Origin: Polaribacter sp. IC066
Lineage (GTDB): Bacteria > Bacteroidota > Bacteroidia > Flavobacteriales > Flavobacteriaceae
Length of the DNA: 54,676 nt
Assembly (NCBI RefSeq): GCF_007997085.1
Contig: NZ_VORR01000029.1
Coordinates: 1-54,676 of the forward strand
Reading direction: 5' to 3'
Shown here: one piece after another, positions 42,334 through 53,352 of the stretch
Layout: each line of letters starts with the position of its first letter
Numbering within the stretch: the first letter of the stretch is position 1
Program-made: the position numbers and the translations under genes
The notes under the pieces: generated by a model
Seen by the model: only the letters and a program-made list of their open reading frames with translations
Told to the model about the DNA's origin: nothing
Database searches by the model: none

Positions 42334-42915
42334 TTACACAGTTGCTTCTCTATCTGCAACAATATTAGAAACATCATAAGCAGCAAACTTTTTCATATAG
42401 GTTTGAATAGAAGTTCCGTAAGCATCAGAAAAACGCTCTGTTCCTTTACTGCGCAAGAATTTTTTCACGTTACCCGCACCCCCTAAATGTGCAGCAGCTA
42501 AAATACCTGATTCCGTGATTTTAATACCATTTATAATTTTGCCTTTAGAATTTTTAATGTCTCTTCTTAAAATCCATTTATTTACTTGGCATAAAGCAAT
42601 AAAAGCTTTTTCTTGTAATTCAGGATTCTTTAAAAACGCCTCTGTATTGTAAATGTTAAAGCGTTCTAAAGTTGTTCTTCCAAATTGATATTTACCTAAA
42701 TATCCTAAAGTATTTACAACGGTATATTTTCCTTGCGATTCTTTAAAAGCAACCGCTTCTTTAAAAGCAACGAAATTTCTTTTTAGGTAAGGAATATTAT
42801 AATCGATATTAGCAGGAAGTGTAACTTTTTTTTCTTTTTTAGAAGTTGTATTTACTGTTATCGTATTTGAAAAAAACAGTATGCTACCTATTAAAAACAA
42901 AAAATTTTTAATCAT
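42334..42915 (-). CDS. Secreted lysozyme-like (transglycosylase-fold) protein
   Basis: 193 residues with a signal peptide (MIKNFLFLIGSILFFSNTIT). The core AVAFKESQGKYTVVNTLGYL, then GKYQFGRTTLERF, has the Glu-Ser pair and GxYQF pattern of lytic transglycosylases, and AAAHLGGAGNVKKFL resembles the later helix of the fold. Probably cuts peptidoglycan in the periplasm. The proximity to mltG fits cell wall turnover. Confidence 0.75.
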   Translation of the reverse strand: MIKNFLFLIGSILFFSNTITVNTTSKKEKKVTLPANIDYNIPYLKRNFVAFKEAVAFKESQGKYTVVNTLGYLGKYQFGRTTLERFNIYNTEAFLKNPELQEKAFIALCQVNKWILRRDIKNSKGKIINGIKITESGILAAAHLGGAGNVKKFLRSKGTERFSDAYGTSIQTYMKKFAAYDVSNIVADREATV

Positions 42916-43109
42916 ATAAGCTGATTTATTTTACGAGCGCAAAGATACCACGTATTTTAAAACAACTAGTTATCAGTATGTTAAATTTTTAAAAATAACA
43001 AATAATCTTATAAAAAGGTGATTTCTTTATTAATTAGGCTCAACTATAACGATTCTCTTTGATAAATAAGTAAAGAAAGTAGGTTTTTGTAAAGTGTATC
43101 ATGATGTAA

Positions 43110-44135
43110 CTATCTATTTACTCCTTTTTTATTCAACCAATTTTGATATTTTACCGCATTTCTGTTGTGTTGCGCCAACGTTTTTGCAAATTGATGGTAA
43201 CCAATCTTATCAATATCAGCGCACATATAATAATAATCGTGTTTTTGCGCGTTTAAAACGGCGTCAATTGCAGAAATATCTGGCATAGCAATTTGAGATG
43301 GCGGCAAACCTCTATTTTGATAGGTGTTGTAAGGTGAGTCCAACGATAAATCGGCCTTTAAAACTCTTTTTACTACATAATCCTGACCTTTTATTTCTTT
43401 AATACAATAGATAATTGTAGGATCTGCTTGCAATGGCCAACCATTTTGTAATCGATTTAAATACAAACCTGCTACAATTGGGCGTTCTACTTTCTTCGCC
43501 GTTTCTTTCTGAACAATCGAGGCCAAGGTAATTACATCATTTCTAGACATGTTTAAAACCTTTGCTTTTTCTAGTCTAGAAGAAGTCCAAAAACGATTGT
43601 ATTCAGAAAGTAATTTGTCTCTAAAATTATCTGCAGAAACCGTCCAATAAAATTGATAACTATTCGGAATGCAGATTTGAAAAACAGATTTTTCTGTAAA
43701 CATCTGTTCGCTTAAAAACTTCTTATCAGAAAACGAAGTAAGAATCTCAAGAGAATCTATTGCCAGCTGCTCTGCAATTCTACTTGCAAATTTTTCTAAT
43801 GTATCTTGATTGTTAAAGGATACGCTTACAGCTGTTTGGTTGCCACTTCTTAACATATTTACCAAATCGTTGTTAGACATACCTTTTTTTAAAAGATATC
43901 TTCCGGTTTTGGGTTTCGAGAAGTTTTTTTTGGCGGCAACCCATAAAAAGGTGTTGGGTTTATTAGAGAATTCAGCGATTTTTTCCTTAACATTAACTAA
44001 ACTATCTGTATCATAAATATAAAGTTCGCTGTTGGTGGTAATTGCTGCTCCAAATATTTTCTGATAATAGTTGTATCCTAAAATACCTCCAATTAAAAAA
44101 AGGGTTGCTACTATGTAAATAATTTTCTTGTTCAA
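43110..44135 (-). CDS. mltG: Endolytic murein transglycosylase MltG
   Basis: 341 residues. One N-terminal membrane helix (IIYIVATLFLIGGILGYNYY), a LysM-like segment, then the YceG domain: ASIVQKETAKKVERPIVAGL with the catalytic Glu, YLNRLQNGWPLQADPTIIYC, SPYNTYQNRGLPPSQIAMPD and DAVLNAQKHDYYYMCAD. It cuts nascent glycan strands near the membrane and so limits their length. Normal length and intact motifs. Confidence 0.96.
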   Translation of the reverse strand: MNKKIIYIVATLFLIGGILGYNYYQKIFGAAITTNSELYIYDTDSLVNVKEKIAEFSNKPNTFLWVAAKKNFSKPKTGRYLLKKGMSNNDLVNMLRSGNQTAVSVSFNNQDTLEKFASRIAEQLAIDSLEILTSFSDKKFLSEQMFTEKSVFQICIPNSYQFYWTVSADNFRDKLLSEYNRFWTSSRLEKAKVLNMSRNDVITLASIVQKETAKKVERPIVAGLYLNRLQNGWPLQADPTIIYCIKEIKGQDYVVKRVLKADLSLDSPYNTYQNRGLPPSQIAMPDISAIDAVLNAQKHDYYYMCADIDKIGYHQFAKTLAQHNRNAVKYQNWLNKKGVNR

Positions 44136-44165
44136 TTGATTTTGATTTTTGTGTCGTTTGCAAAA

Positions 44166-44687
44166 CTACACTTTTATCAACTGAAATAAAATTTCATCTT
44201 TAAATTTTCCTTCGGATAAAATCCAATCTTTTTTTAGTCCAACTCTAGAGAAGTTTTGTTTTTTAAAAAGCGAGATGCTTTGAAGGTTGTCTGAAGTAAT
44301 ATTTGCATACAATTGATGCAATTGTAAATAAGAAAAAGAGTATTTAATTAACAGCGATAATGCTTCTGAAGCAAATCCTTTTTTTTGAAAATCTGGGTGA
44401 ATTAAAATGCCGATGCCAGCTCTTTTATGCTGCGGATCAAAATCGAAAATATCAATCATACCTAACTGGTTTTTGGTTGCGGTTTCTTCAATTATAAAAC
44501 GGAGTTGTTTGGTTTCATAAATGTCTAAATGAGCAGTTTCTAAATATTGTTTTAAAAGATATTTAGAAAATGGTTTTTGAGTATGACTTACTTCCCAAAA
44601 AGACTCATCATTTTCTATTTGATATAGGAAATCTAAATCTTCTGGTTCTAGGGCGCGTAGATTTATTTTTTTATTGTTTAAGGTCAT
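44166..44687 (-). CDS. GNAT-family N-acetyltransferase (RimJ/RimL-like)
   Basis: 173 residues. The N-terminus INLRALEPEDLDFLYQIEND and IGILIHPDFQKKGFASEALS, the acetyl-CoA loop, with LHQLYANITSDNLQSISLFK and KQNFSRVG, mark the RimJ/RimL/SpeG branch of GNAT. Substrate unknown (protein N-terminus or small amine). Located 30 bases upstream of mltG on the same strand. Confidence 0.9.
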   Translation of the reverse strand: MTLNNKKINLRALEPEDLDFLYQIENDESFWEVSHTQKPFSKYLLKQYLETAHLDIYETKQLRFIIEETATKNQLGMIDIFDFDPQHKRAGIGILIHPDFQKKGFASEALSLLIKYSFSYLQLHQLYANITSDNLQSISLFKKQNFSRVGLKKDWILSEGKFKDEILFQLIKV

Positions 44688-45076
44688 TTATTTTTTATTT
44701 TTATGAAAGAAAGTTTTACAAATTTGTTGAAAACTTCAAAATTCACCGTTTAGTTTGTTATCCTGAAAGGAACCCACACCTTTAAAACGACACAAACATA
44801 CTCCATTCTGTCTGTCATCATGAAAAAGTTCTTACACAATTACAATAGCACAAATAGACCCCATCCCGTTTGTTATCTGTTAGGATTCCACTAGGATTCT
44901 ACGCAATTACAAAACACAAATAGGGTCTGTTCTAGTTATCATTCTACGATAGCAAACACCCAAAAAAATAAAACAGTAGGCAACGCGTTGAGATTCTTTC
45001 AGAATGACAAATTGTACGAAATCTGTATGTGGTAAACTTCTAATTTCATTGCCTAAAATATATGAATCTACTTTTT
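44688..45076. repeat. Intergenic region with decayed dispersed repeats
   Basis: 389 bases with several short repeat-like pieces and no ORF. GTTATCCTGAAAGGAAC (about 44758), GTCATCATGAAAAAGTTC (about 44815) and TTGAGATTCTTTCAGAATGA (about 44988, opposite sense) look like versions of a GTCATTCTGA...AGAATCTC element common in flavobacteria. ACACAATTACAATAGCACAAA and ACGCAATTACAAAACACAAA form an imperfect direct repeat. Confidence 0.5.
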
Positions 45077-45847
45077 TTACACTTTAACCTCTCCTTTAAA
45101 GACAAATTCAGCGGGTCCTTTTAAAAACACGTTTGTATAAACGCCATTTTCTTCATCAAAGGAAACCTCTAAAAGACCACCTTCTACTGGCAAAGAAACT
45201 ACATTACTTTTTGTTCTATTTGTTTTGTGCATGGCAATGGCAACAGCGGTAACTCCGGTGCCGCAAGCCAAAGTCTCGTTTTCAACACCTTTTTCATACG
45301 TTCTTACTCTAAAAGTTGTATCATTTATTTGTTGCACAAAATTTACATTACTACCAGGAGCTTTATAAGAATTTCTAATTTTTTGACCGTTTTTAAAAAC
45401 CGGATATGCATCTAATGCATTCACCATTTCTACATGATGTTGGGTTCCTGTATACATAAAAACAGAACCTGAATTCACAAGTATTTCTTTAACATTAATC
45501 ATTTGTAAAGAAATAATATCATTTTTTATTTCTGCAAAATGTTCGCCATCAACTGCTAAAAAAGTAGTTTTCTCTTCAATAATTTGCAGTCTTTTAGCAA
45601 AAGCAACGGCACATCTAGCGCCATTTCCGCAAAAAGTCTGACTTCCATCAGCATTAAAATAAATCATTTTAAAATCAAACTTTTCATCGTTTTCAATTAA
45701 AATAATTCCGTCAGCACCAATTCCAAAATGTCTGTCACAAATTTGTGAAATAATGGCAGTATTTTCTTTTGGAAATATTTTCGTTCTGTTATCAAGCATT
45801 ACAAAATCATTTCCTGTGCCTTGATATTTATAAAAAGTAAAATTCAT
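45077..45847 (-). CDS. dapF: Diaminopimelate epimerase
   Basis: 256 residues. It interconverts LL- and meso-diaminopimelate for lysine and peptidoglycan. The two catalytic Cys are in GSQTFCGNGARCAVAFAK and NETLACGTGVTAVAIAM. The start FYKYQGTGNDFVMLDNR and RHFGIGADGIILIE are diagnostic. Length normal. It is divergent from the HtrA gene. Confidence 0.97.
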   Translation of the reverse strand: MNFTFYKYQGTGNDFVMLDNRTKIFPKENTAIISQICDRHFGIGADGIILIENDEKFDFKMIYFNADGSQTFCGNGARCAVAFAKRLQIIEEKTTFLAVDGEHFAEIKNDIISLQMINVKEILVNSGSVFMYTGTQHHVEMVNALDAYPVFKNGQKIRNSYKAPGSNVNFVQQINDTTFRVRTYEKGVENETLACGTGVTAVAIAMHKTNRTKSNVVSLPVEGGLLEVSFDEENGVYTNVFLKGPAEFVFKGEVKV

Positions 45848-45885
45848 AAAACAAAGATACTAATTTCAAGAGTGCAATAAGTCTG

Positions 45886-45956
45886 TTAAAAGGTGGTTAA
45901 AATGAGTTAAAAGCAAGTTAAACAGAATTTTTAAAATTGTTAAAATCGTACCTTTG
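45886..45956 (+). promoter_or_regulatory. Promoter of htrA gene with phased GTTAAA motifs
   Basis: -7 box TACCTTTG at 45949-45956. Upstream, GTTAAA occurs at 45886, 45897, 45906, 45917 and 45939, spaced 11, 9, 11 and 22 bases, so all lie roughly on one face of the helix. This looks like a multi-site regulator region. Confidence 0.5.
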
Positions 45957-45975
45957 GATCACAAAACTTAATATT

Positions 45976-47379
45976 ATGAAAAAATTTTTTAGTTTATTAG
46001 GTATAGCAGTTCTAGGAGGTGCTATTACTTTAGGAGGTTATAAAATGTTTTTTGCCGATACCTTGAAGGTAAACAAATCTTCTTTAAATTCTATGCAAGC
46101 TGTTCAAGCAAGTTATAATCCATCATTTAATACAAATTCATCGGGCATAAGTGCAGATGTAATAGATTTTACTGTGGCCGCTGAAAAAACGGTGCATTCT
46201 GTGGTGCATGTAAAAAATACATCTATCAGAACGCAGTCAAACCCTTTAGATATTTTCTTTGGTAACGGTAACGGAAACGGAACAAGAAAATATGAACAAA
46301 TAGGTACTGGAAGTGGTGTGATTATTTCTCCTGACGGATATATTGTAACCAATAACCACGTAATTGAGGGATCTAGCGATTTACAAATAACCTTAAATAA
46401 TAGAAAGAAATATAAGGCCGAGTTAATTGGTGCTGATAAAACAAATGATATTGCGTTGTTAAAAATTGATGTAGAGGAAGAATTGCCTTATACACCTTTT
46501 GCAAATTCTGATACTATTAAAATTGGTGAGTGGGTTTTAGCCGTCGGCAATCCTTATAATTTAACATCAACTGTAACTGCAGGAATCGTTAGTGCAAAAG
46601 GTAGAGATTTAGAAGGTAACGGCAACAATATAGAATCTTTTATACAAACCGATGCTGCCGTAAATCCAGGTAATAGTGGTGGTGCTTTAGTAAATACAAG
46701 AGGAGAATTAGTAGGTATAAACACTGCAATTTCTTCTAAAACGGGTTCTTTTATTGGGTATTCTTTTGCAGTACCTTCTAACATTGCCAAAAAAATTGTG
46801 AATGACTTATTAGAGTTTGGTGCCGTGCAAGAAGCAATTTTAGGAATTTCTGTAGATATGAGATATACTGAAGAAGGGGTTAAAGTAGGAGATGTCTTTT
46901 ATGAAGACGGAGAAAAAAAATCTCAATTAAAATCAGGAGATATTATAAAGAGCATCAATGACATTAAAATATCTAAATTTTCTGAATTAAAAGGTCAGTT
47001 AACATCAAAAAGACCAGGAGAATTTGTGGATGTAACCGTAGAAAGAGATGGGGAGTTAGTGAAAGAGAAAATCTTATTAAATAAGAAAAGCACCTATATA
47101 TCTCGTGTTTTGGGTATCTCTTTGAAAGATTTAACATCCGAAGAAAAGAAAAAATATGATTTGAAAGGTGGCGCTAGAATAATGGAGAACTCAAATAAAA
47201 ATTTAAGTTATTATGGGGTTAAAAAAGGGTTTATTATTACGAAAGTAAATAAGAAAACCGTTTTGACAGCTGCAGAAGCAAAAAGTATGATTGATAATAG
47301 TAATTTCGGAAATGGAAATCCGTTGTATGTTGAAGTGATTAACTTACAAGGCGAAATTGAAAGATACGGAATACGTTAA
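45976..47379 (+). CDS. degP: HtrA/DegP-type periplasmic serine protease
   Basis: 467 residues from the ATG at 45976 (MKKFFSLLGIAVLGGAITLG); earlier in-frame starts lie within the promoter. An N-terminal signal/anchor precedes a trypsin-like domain with catalytic His128 (TNNHVIEG), Asp158 (NDIALLKID) and Ser234 (NPGNSGGALV), then two PDZ domains (about 275-370 and 375-465). It degrades or refolds misfolded envelope proteins. A stretch of Gly-Asn repeats (FGNGNGNGTRK) lies in the first loop. A strong terminator follows. Confidence 0.95.
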   Translation: MKKFFSLLGIAVLGGAITLGGYKMFFADTLKVNKSSLNSMQAVQASYNPSFNTNSSGISADVIDFTVAAEKTVHSVVHVKNTSIRTQSNPLDIFFGNGNGNGTRKYEQIGTGSGVIISPDGYIVTNNHVIEGSSDLQITLNNRKKYKAELIGADKTNDIALLKIDVEEELPYTPFANSDTIKIGEWVLAVGNPYNLTSTVTAGIVSAKGRDLEGNGNNIESFIQTDAAVNPGNSGGALVNTRGELVGINTAISSKTGSFIGYSFAVPSNIAKKIVNDLLEFGAVQEAILGISVDMRYTEEGVKVGDVFYEDGEKKSQLKSGDIIKSINDIKISKFSELKGQLTSKRPGEFVDVTVERDGELVKEKILLNKKSTYISRVLGISLKDLTSEEKKKYDLKGGARIMENSNKNLSYYGVKKGFIITKVNKKTVLTAAEAKSMIDNSNFGNGNPLYVEVINLQGEIERYGIR

Positions 47380-47400
47380 ATGATTATTTTAAGTAAAAGT

Positions 47401-47434
47401 AAAAATCCTGATAAAAGTATCAGGATTTTTTTTG
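47401..47434 (+). terminator. Rho-independent terminator after htrA
   Basis: AAATCCTGATA and TATCAGGATTT form an 11-bp stem with an AAAG loop, followed by T to 47433. Confidence 0.92.
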
Positions 47435-47448
47435 TCTTAAAAGTTTTA

Positions 47449-47489
47449 ACGAAATCGATTTCGTGTTCTAAAAAAAAGAAATACTTTTG
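47449..47489 (+). promoter_or_regulatory. GAPDH promoter with 16-base palindrome
   Basis: TACTTTTG at 47482-47489 is a TAnnTTTG -7 box. The perfect palindrome ACGAAATCGATTTCGT (47449-47464) covers the -33 position (TTTCG at 47459-47463), so a dimeric regulator bound there would block or replace -33 contacts. Confidence 0.6.
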
Positions 47490-47516
47490 TGCAAACTTTA
47501 AATCAGTTACAAAGCT

Positions 47517-48959
47517 ATGCCATCAATTTTAGATTACGAAAAAGAAGTTATTTCGCAAACAAAAACAAGAAGAGCAACCGTAGAATTTATTAATATAGTG
47601 CACGATTTATGGTACGATAAATCTATTGAACTAATTATGTTTAGAAATCCTCTTGTAGATAAAAGAGCAAGTGAAGTTTTAAATTTAATTAACTACGCAA
47701 AAGAGTTTGTAAATAAACCCATTACTATTTTAGATGCGTTAAGCATTGCAAAAGCAATTCAAAAAGTAGATTTACCGTCTTCTAAATTAGATATTGGCAA
47801 GTTGGCTTATGAATGTTATTTGCATCCAAAAGGCTGTGAAGACAAAGTTGCTTTTATCAAAAAGAAATTAAAAAATGCTACAGAGGCAAAAGACATAACT
47901 CCTAAAGACGTTGTGCTGTATGGTTTTGGTAGAATTGGGCGTTTGTTGGCAAGAGAGCTCATGACTAAAATGGGCAAAGGTTCTCAATTAAGACTAAGAG
48001 CAATTGTTACGCGCGGAGCAATTACACAAGATGTTTTAGAAAAAAGAGCATCTTTATTAAGCATAGATTCTATTCATGGAGATTTTTTAGGAACCGTGCA
48101 AACAGACCTAGAAAACAAAGCTTTGATCATAAACGGAACGACCGTTTTTATGATTTCTGCAAAAAATCCGGAAGAAATAGATTATACAAAATTCGGAATT
48201 ACAGATGCTTTAATTATCGATAATACAGGTGCTTTTAGAGACGATGTTGAATTAAGCAGACACTTAAAATCGATAGGAGCAAGTAAAGTTTTAATAACGG
48301 CGCCTGCAAAAGGGGTTCCGAATATTGTACACGGTGTAAATCATACACAATACAATCCTGATAAGTTTGATGTTTTTTCAGCAGCATCTTGCACAACCAA
48401 TGCAATAACACCCATTTTAAAAGTTCTAGAAGATAATTTCGGAATTAAAAAAGGACATTTAGAAACGATTCATGCCTACACAAATGATCAGAATTTGGTC
48501 GATAATATGCACAGTAAGTACAGACGGGGTAGAGCAGCAGCTTTAAATATGGTCATTACAGAAACTGGCGCTGGTAAAGCAGTTGCAAAAGCATTGCCGG
48601 CTTTAGAAGGTAAATTAACATCAAACGCCATTAGAGTTCCTGTGCCTAACGGATCTTTGGCAATTTTAAGTCTACAATTAAGAAGACCTGTTACAACAGA
48701 TATTGTAAATGCTATTGTAAAACAGCATGCTTTAGAGGGCGATTTAGTAGAGCAAATTAAATACTCTTTAGATAATGAATTGGTTTCTTCAGATATTATT
48801 GGGTCTACAGCTCCTGCTATTTTTGATAGCAAAGCAACCATTACAGACAATGAAACGATTGTACTTTATGTTTGGTATGATAACGAATACGGATATTCTC
48901 ACCAAGTAATGCGTTTGGCAAAACACATCGCAAAAGTAAGACGATTTACCTATTATTAA
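47517..48959 (+). CDS. Glyceraldehyde-3-phosphate dehydrogenase, long form
   Basis: 480 residues, about 145 longer than standard GAPDH because of an N-terminal extension (about 1-130: SILDYEKEVISQTKTRRATV and further helices). The NAD(P) site is VVLYGFGRIGRLLARELMTK, the catalytic Cys292 is in AASCTTNAITPIL, and WYDNEYGYSHQVMRL is the conserved C-terminal helix. This long type occurs alongside a normal GAPDH in Bacteroidetes; whether it works in glycolysis or gluconeogenesis is not evident. The ATG at 47517 fits the promoter with a leader of about 20 bases. Confidence 0.93.
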   Translation: MPSILDYEKEVISQTKTRRATVEFINIVHDLWYDKSIELIMFRNPLVDKRASEVLNLINYAKEFVNKPITILDALSIAKAIQKVDLPSSKLDIGKLAYECYLHPKGCEDKVAFIKKKLKNATEAKDITPKDVVLYGFGRIGRLLARELMTKMGKGSQLRLRAIVTRGAITQDVLEKRASLLSIDSIHGDFLGTVQTDLENKALIINGTTVFMISAKNPEEIDYTKFGITDALIIDNTGAFRDDVELSRHLKSIGASKVLITAPAKGVPNIVHGVNHTQYNPDKFDVFSAASCTTNAITPILKVLEDNFGIKKGHLETIHAYTNDQNLVDNMHSKYRRGRAAALNMVITETGAGKAVAKALPALEGKLTSNAIRVPVPNGSLAILSLQLRRPVTTDIVNAIVKQHALEGDLVEQIKYSLDNELVSSDIIGSTAPAIFDSKATITDNETIVLYVWYDNEYGYSHQVMRLAKHIAKVRRFTYY

Positions 48960-49171
48960 TGAAGCTTTAGTTTAAGAGTCTAGCTTTTTTGTAAGATTCT
49001 TAAACTATATAGCTGAATTAATTCTGGTTCTAGTGCTGAATTTGTTTCAGTATAAAACGCGATATCATTCTTGAAATCAACAATGTTTCCCAAGAATTTC
49101 ATCAAAACCAAAAGCACTTATATGTTTTAGGTTTTGTTTTTTAGAAGCTATTTCGTGCTTTTCACTATATC

Positions 49172-49345
49172 TTTTTAATTAAGACGCTGCAAATTTCTCC
49201 TTTTATGAGTGATGAGGTATTGTACGTTCAAAAAAATACAATACTTATTAATAAGCAATTAAAAAGGATGCCGTTTCAATCAGGGCTAAACTATTTTGCT
49301 TGTAATTACCATAAGAAGTAAATTTAGGCAAACTTTTATTTTCTA
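49172..49345. repeat. Direct repeat, copy 1 of 2
   Basis: About 174 bases repeated 184 bases downstream. The inner 119 bases (from ACGTTCAAAAAAATACAATA to AACTTTTATTT) are identical, while the left part (AAGACGCTGCAAATTTCTCC) differs at several positions. No ORF, no clear hairpin. The sequence AAAAAGGATGCC also occurs once near 54235. Confidence 0.9.
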
Positions 49346-49357
49346 ATTGCCTTTTAT

Positions 49358-49529
49358 TTTTAATAAGACGTTGCGAATGTCACTTTTTCTTTGTGATGAG
49401 GTATAATACGTTCAAAAAAATACAATACTTATTAATAAGCAATTAAAAAGGATGCCGTTTCAATCAGGGCTAAACTATTTTGCTTGTAATTACCATAAGA
49501 AGTAAATTTAGGCAAACTTTTATTTCCTA
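49358..49529. repeat. Direct repeat, copy 2 of 2
   Basis: Second copy of the preceding repeat, starting TTTTAATAAGACGTTGCGAA. It ends 55 bases before the DinB-like gene, so it may form part of that gene's upstream region. Confidence 0.9.
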
Positions 49530-49583
49530 ACTACTTTATTGTAAAAACAAAAAAAACCATTTATTTTTATCAAAATTTAAATC

Positions 49584-50150
49584 ATGAGAAAAGTAAGTTT
49601 TATCATAATTCTATTCGCAATATTTCACATGAATGCGCAAGAAAAATTACCATACTATGAAATACCTAAAATGGAAGAAAATTATACCGCACAAACAACT
49701 GTTGCGCGAATGATAGATGGTTTAGGTTTTAGATATTTTTGGGCTTCAGAAGGTTTAGAAGCAAACGATTTAAACTATCAGCCAGCAGGAAAAGGTAGAA
49801 GTTCTTTAGAAACCATTCATCATGTATATGATTTATCAAACACCATGTTGCGCTTAACAAAAACCGATTTTAAACAGATTACAGCTAAAGAAGAAATGAC
49901 GTTTTTAGAAATGAGAAAACAAACCTTATTAAATTTTGAGGCATTTCGAAATAAAATTTTAGAGACAAAAGAGTTGTCAGAATTATCAACAAAGAAAGAA
50001 GGAGAAGTAAGCATCCCTTTTTTTTATATAATAAACGGTCCAATAGCAGATGCAATTTGGCACACAGGTCAGGTTGCTAGTTTTAGGCGTTCTTCCGGAA
50101 ATCCAATCAATCTGAAAGTAAATCACTTTTCTGGAACTGTAAAAGAATAA
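49584..50150 (+). CDS. Secreted DinB-like protein
   Basis: 188 residues with a signal peptide (MRKVSFIIILFAIFHMNAQ). The four-helix DinB/YfiT form is suggested by ARMIDGLGFRYFWASEGLEA, LETIHHVYDLSNTMLR with a metal-type His, and the terminal IWHTGQVASFRRSSGNPINL, where His is the usual metal ligand. Most DinB relatives are cytoplasmic thiol-related enzymes; export here is unusual. Function unknown. Confidence 0.82.
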   Translation: MRKVSFIIILFAIFHMNAQEKLPYYEIPKMEENYTAQTTVARMIDGLGFRYFWASEGLEANDLNYQPAGKGRSSLETIHHVYDLSNTMLRLTKTDFKQITAKEEMTFLEMRKQTLLNFEAFRNKILETKELSELSTKKEGEVSIPFFYIINGPIADAIWHTGQVASFRRSSGNPINLKVNHFSGTVKE

Positions 50151-50518
50151 TTACTCTAATCAAACATAGACTGTGGCTGTTCTAATCTAGTCGATAACTC
50201 ATTAAAGTATCATAATGTAATTGATAGAACTCCCCGATGTTTTGCGTCGGTGGTTAAGAGGAAAGTTTGAGAACCCATGCTTTCATCAAACTAAAAATAA
50301 GATTTTATCTGATTGATATCTTGATTGCCTTTTCTTGAGGCAGTTCATTGAATTTTTAAAAAATTTCTACACGTTTTGTAGCGCTGTAAGCATCTTTAAA
50401 ATTTCACTTAATTATGTATAAGATACATACAGCGCTCTGAATTTCGCGGAATACTAAAACTTTAAAATCCGTGTAAATCTGCGAAATCTGTGTTTTTTTT
50501 ATGAATTATTTAAAACAG
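50151..50518. other. Intergenic region, nothing firm
   Basis: 368 bases between convergent genes. AATTTCGCGGAATACTAAAA and AATCCGTGTAAATCTGCGAA resemble short dispersed sequences of Bacteroidetes, but neither recurs in this window. No ORF. Confidence 0.4.
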
Positions 50519-51181
50519 TTACTCTTCTGTGAAAAAATCAATTTCACAATCAAATTCTGGCTTTAAAAACTCTTCTTTGCTCATAAAATAGTCAGAAGTA
50601 GTAAGTCTGTAGGTAGTTTCATTTTTTTGTAAATCCCAAATAATATCATTTGCTTCTTCAAACTCCTCCTCTCCACTCAATTGCTTGCCAAATAATCTAA
50701 TAATTACATTATGGCTGTCTAAATTTTGAGTAAAACATTTTAATGCAATTTCTTTGGTAATATTTTCATCAGCATTTCTTTTTGGAGTAATTTCAAAATC
50801 TACAAGAGTGGCTTTCGTATTCGGAAATTTTCCGTTAAAGGCTTTGTATAATAGCTGATTAACGCAAAAAAGTCTTTTGTGTAAACCAATTCTTGGGTAT
50901 TCTTCAGAAATCTTATCAACCAACATTTCATAAGAAAGAGAATCTATTTGTCCTTCATTTAAATGGTCAGATAATTTATAATCCAATACAATTGCTGCGG
51001 CTTCGCTTGGGTCTTTATCAGCAATTGCCATAAAAAGTAACTCTCTTAATTCTTTGAGGTCGTTTACGTTATCATTCGCAAAATCAAATCTTTTTAAAAG
51101 CTCTTGAAAATCTTCTACATTCCATGCATTTTCAAGGTCATCAACTGTAGAAATTTTATGTATTTTTATAGCGTATTTCAT
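50519..51181 (-). CDS. Conserved-looking hypothetical protein
   Basis: 220 residues, acidic, with no signal peptide or membrane segment. Segments such as YAIKIHKISTVDDLENAWNV, KDPSEAAAIVLDYKLSDHLN and IRLFGKQLSGEEEFEEANDI are visible but belong to no family I can name. Codon use is like that of its neighbours, so it is probably a native gene. It is divergent from ligA with a gap of 76 bases, and the two may share control. Confidence 0.65.
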   Translation of the reverse strand: MKYAIKIHKISTVDDLENAWNVEDFQELLKRFDFANDNVNDLKELRELLFMAIADKDPSEAAAIVLDYKLSDHLNEGQIDSLSYEMLVDKISEEYPRIGLHKRLFCVNQLLYKAFNGKFPNTKATLVDFEITPKRNADENITKEIALKCFTQNLDSHNVIIRLFGKQLSGEEEFEEANDIIWDLQKNETTYRLTTSDYFMSKEEFLKPEFDCEIDFFTEE

Positions 51182-51200
51182 TTATTTAAATCATTTTTGA

Positions 51201-53258
<2,058 letters not shown>

Positions 53259-53352
53259 TCAATTCTAGTCTTTTTATTTTGTAACTTAATTAAAAGGAGG
53301 CCAGTTCTCGTAATTATGAGAATTAGAAATTGTTACAAGAATATCTAAAAAT

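Larger units (their letters stand above)
48960..49583. other. Intergenic region holding a direct repeat pair
   Basis: 624 bases with no ORF; the two repeat copies at 49172-49345 and 49358-49529 fill its second half (described separately). The first 200 bases show nothing recognisable. Confidence 0.6.
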
